DNA of 64,000 bases from contig NZ_JAGGKV010000021.1 of NCBI RefSeq assembly GCF_017874035.1, forward strand, positions 52,891 through 116,890, written 5' to 3'. Position numbers and translations under genes: made by a program. The notes under the pieces are model-generated. The model searched no databases. It saw nothing but the letters and a program-made list of their open reading frames with translations, and had not been told where the DNA came from. This document shows positions 61,000 through 64,000 of this stretch, piece by piece; positions within the stretch are counted from its first letter, which is position 1; every line of letters starts with the position of its first letter. The stretch is from Paenibacillus aceris (lineage in GTDB: Bacteria > Bacillota > Bacilli > Paenibacillales > NBRC-103111).

Positions 61000-62523
61000 A
61001 TGAGCCTGTCTTCCAATCATCACGACAAAGACAAAAGTGATTTGAACAAGTTCGGCTATGCCCAGGAGCTGCTGCGCAGTATGGGCGGGTTTTCCAACTT
61101 TGCGATCTCATTCTCCATCATTTCCATTCTGACTGGCGCTGTTTCATTATATGGCCACGGACTGACCTATGGCGGAGCGGGCATGATGGGCTTTGGCTGG
61201 CCGATCGTCGCGTTTTTCGTCATGTGTGTAGCGGCTGTCATGGCTGAACTGGCCTCGGCCATTCCGACGGCTGGCGCTTTGTACCATTGGGCTGCTATTT
61301 TGAAAAACAAACGCTGGGGCTGGTACACGGCCTGGATCAACCTCATCGGCCAAATCGGCATTGTGGCCGGCATCGATTATTCCGTTGCGCTGTTCGCTGA
61401 CCCACTGATCGCGAGCGTCTTCGGTTATGAGTCCAGCAATACAACCGTGCTGATTTGCTTCACTGTCATTTTGCTTTCGCACGGGATCTTGAACCATATA
61501 GGAATTCGGATTGTTTCGAAGCTTAACGACTTCTCCGCTTGGTACCACATTGCCGTGGTGGCGGTGCTGGTTCTCTCCCTCGCCTTCTTCACCAAAGGCA
61601 GCCTAAACCCGGTCACGTATTTGTTCAAAGTGGGAGAAACCTTTTCCGATAAACCATATATGTTCGCTTTTTTGATTGGACTTTTGCAAGCGCAGTGGAC
61701 TTTTACAGGCTATGATGCTTCCGCGCATACCATTGAGGAAACGATCAATCCGCGTGTGCGTGCGCCCTGGGGGATTTTTACATCCGTTGCTTATTCCTTT
61801 GTCATCGGCTTCATCATGCTTGCTTTTGTCACTTTGTCCATCAAGGATGCCGGGGCAGCTGCCAGCTCCAGCAATGCGTTCATCTATGTGATCAGCGAAG
61901 CGCTGGGCGGCACGTTCGGTTCCGTCATTTTATGGCTGGTCACCGCGGCGATGTGGTTCTGCGGACTCGCATCGATTACCTCTTTTTCCCGTATGATGTA
62001 TGCTTTCTCTAGGGACAAAGGAATGCCGCTGAGCTCACAATGGGCGCAAATCTCCAAGAAGTACCGCACCCCTGCCAAAGCCATTTGGCTGGCTATCATC
62101 CTGTCCTTCCTGCTCGCTTTCATCGACTATCTCATCAAAATGGTGAACCCGGATGCAACGTATACGACCATTGCGTTCCTGACGGCTGTTAGCGTTGTTG
62201 GCCTTTATGTCGCTTATGGCATACCGATTTACCTGAAGCTGCGGGCTAAAGCCGAGGGCAGATTTCAAACTAAACATCTCGGGCCTTGGAATCTAGGAAC
62301 ATACAGCACATTGATCTCCGTAGTCGCGCTGCTTTGGATTGTCTTTATTTGTATCATCATGGTCATCCCTCCGAACCAAATGGCCGGTTACGCTGTAGCG
62401 GGAATGCTTATTCTCCTTGTCATTATGGATTTGACCTATTACAAAAAACACTTCCCAGGCCCGCAGGCCGCCCTTAACAAGTCCATGGAGGAAATTTTAC
62501 GCCGGGAAAAAGAGTTGGAATAG
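61000..62523 (+). CDS. APC-superfamily permease, probable ethanolamine importer
   Basis: 507 residues, ATG after AGGAGGAG, about 12 membrane helices. LNKFGYAQELLRSMGGFSNF, SIISILTGAVSLYGHGLTYG and QWTFTGYDASAHTIEETINP mark the amino acid/choline/GABA permease branch (AAT/BAT type). Position at the end of the eut locus and absence of eutH make ethanolamine the likely substrate; choline or an amino acid remain possible. Confidence 0.9.
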   Translation: MSLSSNHHDKDKSDLNKFGYAQELLRSMGGFSNFAISFSIISILTGAVSLYGHGLTYGGAGMMGFGWPIVAFFVMCVAAVMAELASAIPTAGALYHWAAILKNKRWGWYTAWINLIGQIGIVAGIDYSVALFADPLIASVFGYESSNTTVLICFTVILLSHGILNHIGIRIVSKLNDFSAWYHIAVVAVLVLSLAFFTKGSLNPVTYLFKVGETFSDKPYMFAFLIGLLQAQWTFTGYDASAHTIEETINPRVRAPWGIFTSVAYSFVIGFIMLAFVTLSIKDAGAAASSSNAFIYVISEALGGTFGSVILWLVTAAMWFCGLASITSFSRMMYAFSRDKGMPLSSQWAQISKKYRTPAKAIWLAIILSFLLAFIDYLIKMVNPDATYTTIAFLTAVSVVGLYVAYGIPIYLKLRAKAEGRFQTKHLGPWNLGTYSTLISVVALLWIVFICIIMVIPPNQMAGYAVAGMLILLVIMDLTYYKKHFPGPQAALNKSMEEILRREKELE

Positions 62524-62609
62524 CCTTTCTCTGAAGTGTTTAGCATTTGCTAGATTTGGGCATCCTTTTTACTAGAGTTGAAGATTCTAGTGAAGAGGTG
62601 CCTTTTTAT

Positions 62610-63362
62610 ATGCAGAAAAGTTGGATTAGAGCCATTATCGCAGTAGCAATTATCGGTATTATATTTGGCTGGGTTCGTCATGCGGATGCTCGCAGTGAGC
62701 AAGAAGCACTTCAACTTTTGAATACGGTTAAACCATATATGATGAGTCAGCAGCAAATAACCTTCAAATATACGGGTTACTATGGAACATGCGCCGGCAG
62801 CGACTCCAAAATGCTGCAAGCTGGCAAGAAACTTTCTCTAGCCTTCGATATTCCTCAAGAAGAGAACTTGAGCGAGTCCAATTCTCATTCCGTGTATTCA
62901 GCGAAAAAGGAGGCCGCACCCGGCGCTTTAGTTACTTTAACCGTAGCAAGTCCAGAAGGCTCTAATGAATGTTATGTCGTACTGCGATTAGACGCTTCTG
63001 AACATGCTGAGCAATCCGATCTGATGAACTGGCAGGAGCGGGCGGGTGATCAATTAAAGAAACTAGGCATTCAAGGGCAATGGAATGTGATGGTGCAAGG
63101 ATTTGTAAAGGAGCAGCAGCAGTCACGGCAAAATAGTACCAGTGATCTTGTTCAAGAGATAGCTCAAGCGCTCAAAGGTAAAACCGTAGAAAGCTATAGC
63201 GATCCAAAGACGATTAGCTTGTCTCTGGCCTCTGACGAGTTTCAAACATCCATCAAAAGCGGTAATCAAACAGTGAATCTGCAGCTTGCTCTGCATCAAG
63301 AATCAACGACAGGCAAATGGCGGCTTACAGCAGGTACACCGATTATCACTATGGAGTACTAG
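62610..63362 (+). CDS. YwmB-like secreted/membrane-anchored protein
   Basis: 250 residues from ATG 62610 (GAAGAGGTG upstream). One N-terminal membrane helix or signal peptide (IRAIIAVAIIGIIFGWV), then a globular domain: QQITFKYTGYYGTCAG, VTLTVASPEGSNECYVVLRL, IQGQWNVMVQGF, ending WRLTAGTPIITMEY. This matches the YwmB/TATA-box-binding-like family of Firmicutes, function unknown. Single gene. Confidence 0.8.
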   Translation: MQKSWIRAIIAVAIIGIIFGWVRHADARSEQEALQLLNTVKPYMMSQQQITFKYTGYYGTCAGSDSKMLQAGKKLSLAFDIPQEENLSESNSHSVYSAKKEAAPGALVTLTVASPEGSNECYVVLRLDASEHAEQSDLMNWQERAGDQLKKLGIQGQWNVMVQGFVKEQQQSRQNSTSDLVQEIAQALKGKTVESYSDPKTISLSLASDEFQTSIKSGNQTVNLQLALHQESTTGKWRLTAGTPIITMEY

Positions 63363-63409
63363 CTCTCAGTCCATATATGAACTTTAAAATAACGCTGAGG
63401 AGTGAGAAT

Positions 63410-63622
63410 ATGTCAACGATAACGAAACCGGTCATTCCAGGTATTATTGCCGAATCCATTGAAAACTTGCGACGCGAAGGATGGGCAGACGACGATTTCT
63501 TTAACTTCCCTAAGTATGATGATGAATCTCCGGAGGCACGCATTTTATTTCACTTCTTTCGTAATAACCGCGTAACGTTCGCGGCGGCAATCGTCAATAG
63601 CTATACCGTGCATGATGGATAA
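63410..63622 (+). CDS. Small conserved protein of unknown function, 70 residues
   Basis: ATG 63410 after GCTGAGGAGTG; the longer frame starts inside the YwmB gene. The sequence PGIIAESIENLRREGWADDD, PEARILFHFFRNNRVTFAAA has no motif I can name. Acidic, soluble. A terminator follows 10 bp after the stop. Confidence 0.65.
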   Translation: MSTITKPVIPGIIAESIENLRREGWADDDFFNFPKYDDESPEARILFHFFRNNRVTFAAAIVNSYTVHDG

Positions 63623-63632
63623 AACGAGTCCT

Positions 63633-63662
63633 AACACTTGCTCTAGAGGCGGGTGTTTTTTG
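63633..63662 (+). terminator. Intrinsic terminator upstream of the rRNA operon
   Basis: AACACTTGC (63633-63641) pairs with GCGGGTGTT (63649-63657), two G.T pairs, then a T run. Confidence 0.88.
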
Positions 63663-63687
63663 TTGTATTATTGGAAAAATAAAACAG

Positions 63688-63717
63688 TTGCATTCTGCTT
63701 GCGGGACATGTTATATT
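63688..63717 (+). promoter_or_regulatory. rRNA promoter P1
   Basis: TTGCAT (63688-63693), 18-bp spacer, TATATT (63712-63717). About 250 bp upstream of 16S. Confidence 0.65.
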
Positions 63718-63789
63718 GTCATTCCGGCCGCAAGATGTCGCAAGACAAGCTGGTGAAAAGCAGCTCGAAAAAAGAATTTAAAAAAAGAG

Positions 63790-63818
63790 TTGCACAATGA
63801 AACATAGTATGGTATATT
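63790..63818 (+). promoter_or_regulatory. rRNA promoter P2
   Basis: TTGCAC (63790-63795), 17-bp spacer, TATATT (63813-63818). Tandem P1/P2 is normal for Firmicute rrn operons. Confidence 0.75.
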
Positions 63819-63857
63819 ACATTTCGCTGCTTCGGTAACGCGGCGGTGAACGAAAGA

Positions 63858-63966
63858 AATTGATCTTTGAAAACTGAACAACGAGTGAGTAAAGCACAGT
63901 CGAGTAATCGACTATAAATGAGATTGTATAATCTCGCTAGCAAGTCAATGAGTACAATTAAGCTTT
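63858..63966 (+). other. rRNA operon leader
   Basis: Contains the Bacillus-type TGATCTTTGAAAACTGAAC antitermination-leader sequence and a small hairpin GAGATTGTATAATCTC (63922-63937), then spacer to 16S. Confidence 0.75.
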
Positions 63967-64000
63967 TCTATTATGGAGAGTTTGATCCTGGCTCAGGACG
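63967..64000 (+). rRNA. rrs: 16S rRNA gene, 5' end only
   Basis: Contains AGAGTTTGATCCTGGCTCAG at 63977-63996, the universal 5' segment of bacterial 16S rRNA. The exact mature 5' end is approximate; the window stops 34 bases in. Confidence 0.97.

Overview
The window looks like a chromosomal segment of a Paenibacillus-type Firmicute. The signs are two large secreted proteins with three C-terminal SLH domains each, strong GGAGG-type ribosome binding sites, frequent GTG/TTG starts, AdoCbl-dependent ethanolamine lyase with the EutVW two-component system, and a YesM/AraC-type sugar regulator pair. The last bases are the 5' end of a 16S rRNA gene behind tandem promoters and a Bacillus-type leader. 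Calls rest on reading the sequence and on memory of protein families; no database search was run.

Layout. 0-8 kb: end of a HupE/UreJ-like membrane protein, a 2032-residue SLH surface protein with lamin-tail and metallophosphoesterase domains, and a glycine-rich reverse-strand protein. 8-18 kb: housekeeping genes (YerC-like regulator, sirohydrochlorin chelatase, lipid kinase, RlmD-type 23S rRNA methyltransferase), a decayed large serine recombinase abutting rlmD, sulfate activation genes cysDN, and a ParA-like ATPase with a small partner. 18-22 kb: a second SLH protein.

22.3-27.8 kb: an RNA-quality/repair locus with three tandem tRNA-like RNAs that I read as YrlA-type Y RNAs, then a Ro60 (TROVE-vWA) protein, an unrecognised repeat-like protein, the RNA ligase RtcB, a structured RNA and a small basic Cys-rich protein. 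28-39 kb: a YHYH secreted protein, then a sugar uptake and catabolism cluster (two permeases, binding protein, oxidoreductase, two TIM-barrel isomerases, NagB-like deaminase) with its own sensor kinase and AraC-type regulator. Two copies of one conserved element precede its two transcription blocks.

39.3-45.9 kb: a second RNA-repair locus with two tandem structured RNAs that show compensatory stem changes, a 695-residue TerD-like protein, Hen1 (3'-terminal 2'-O-methyltransferase) and Pnkp (kinase-phosphatase-ligase), the last broken by a one-base frameshift. A 24-bp box, 23/24 identical, stands 50-65 bp upstream of the RNA arrays of both RNA-repair loci. It is the strongest hint of an undescribed, jointly controlled RNA-damage response here.

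46-49 kb: aldo/keto reductase, NAD-dependent epimerase, a toxin-antitoxin pair and a DUF1801 protein. 49.2-62.5 kb: an ethanolamine-utilisation microcompartment locus (eutL, BMC protein, eutE, eutM, pduL, eut-hyp, eutN, eutS, eutP, eutW, eutV, eutA, eutB, eutC, a 42-residue membrane peptide, APC permease). EutBC make acetaldehyde, EutE makes acetyl-CoA, PduL makes acetyl phosphate, the BMC proteins form the shell, EutA reactivates the lyase and EutVW is expected to control expression by antitermination. 62.6-64 kb: a YwmB-like protein, a small conserved protein and the start of an rRNA operon.
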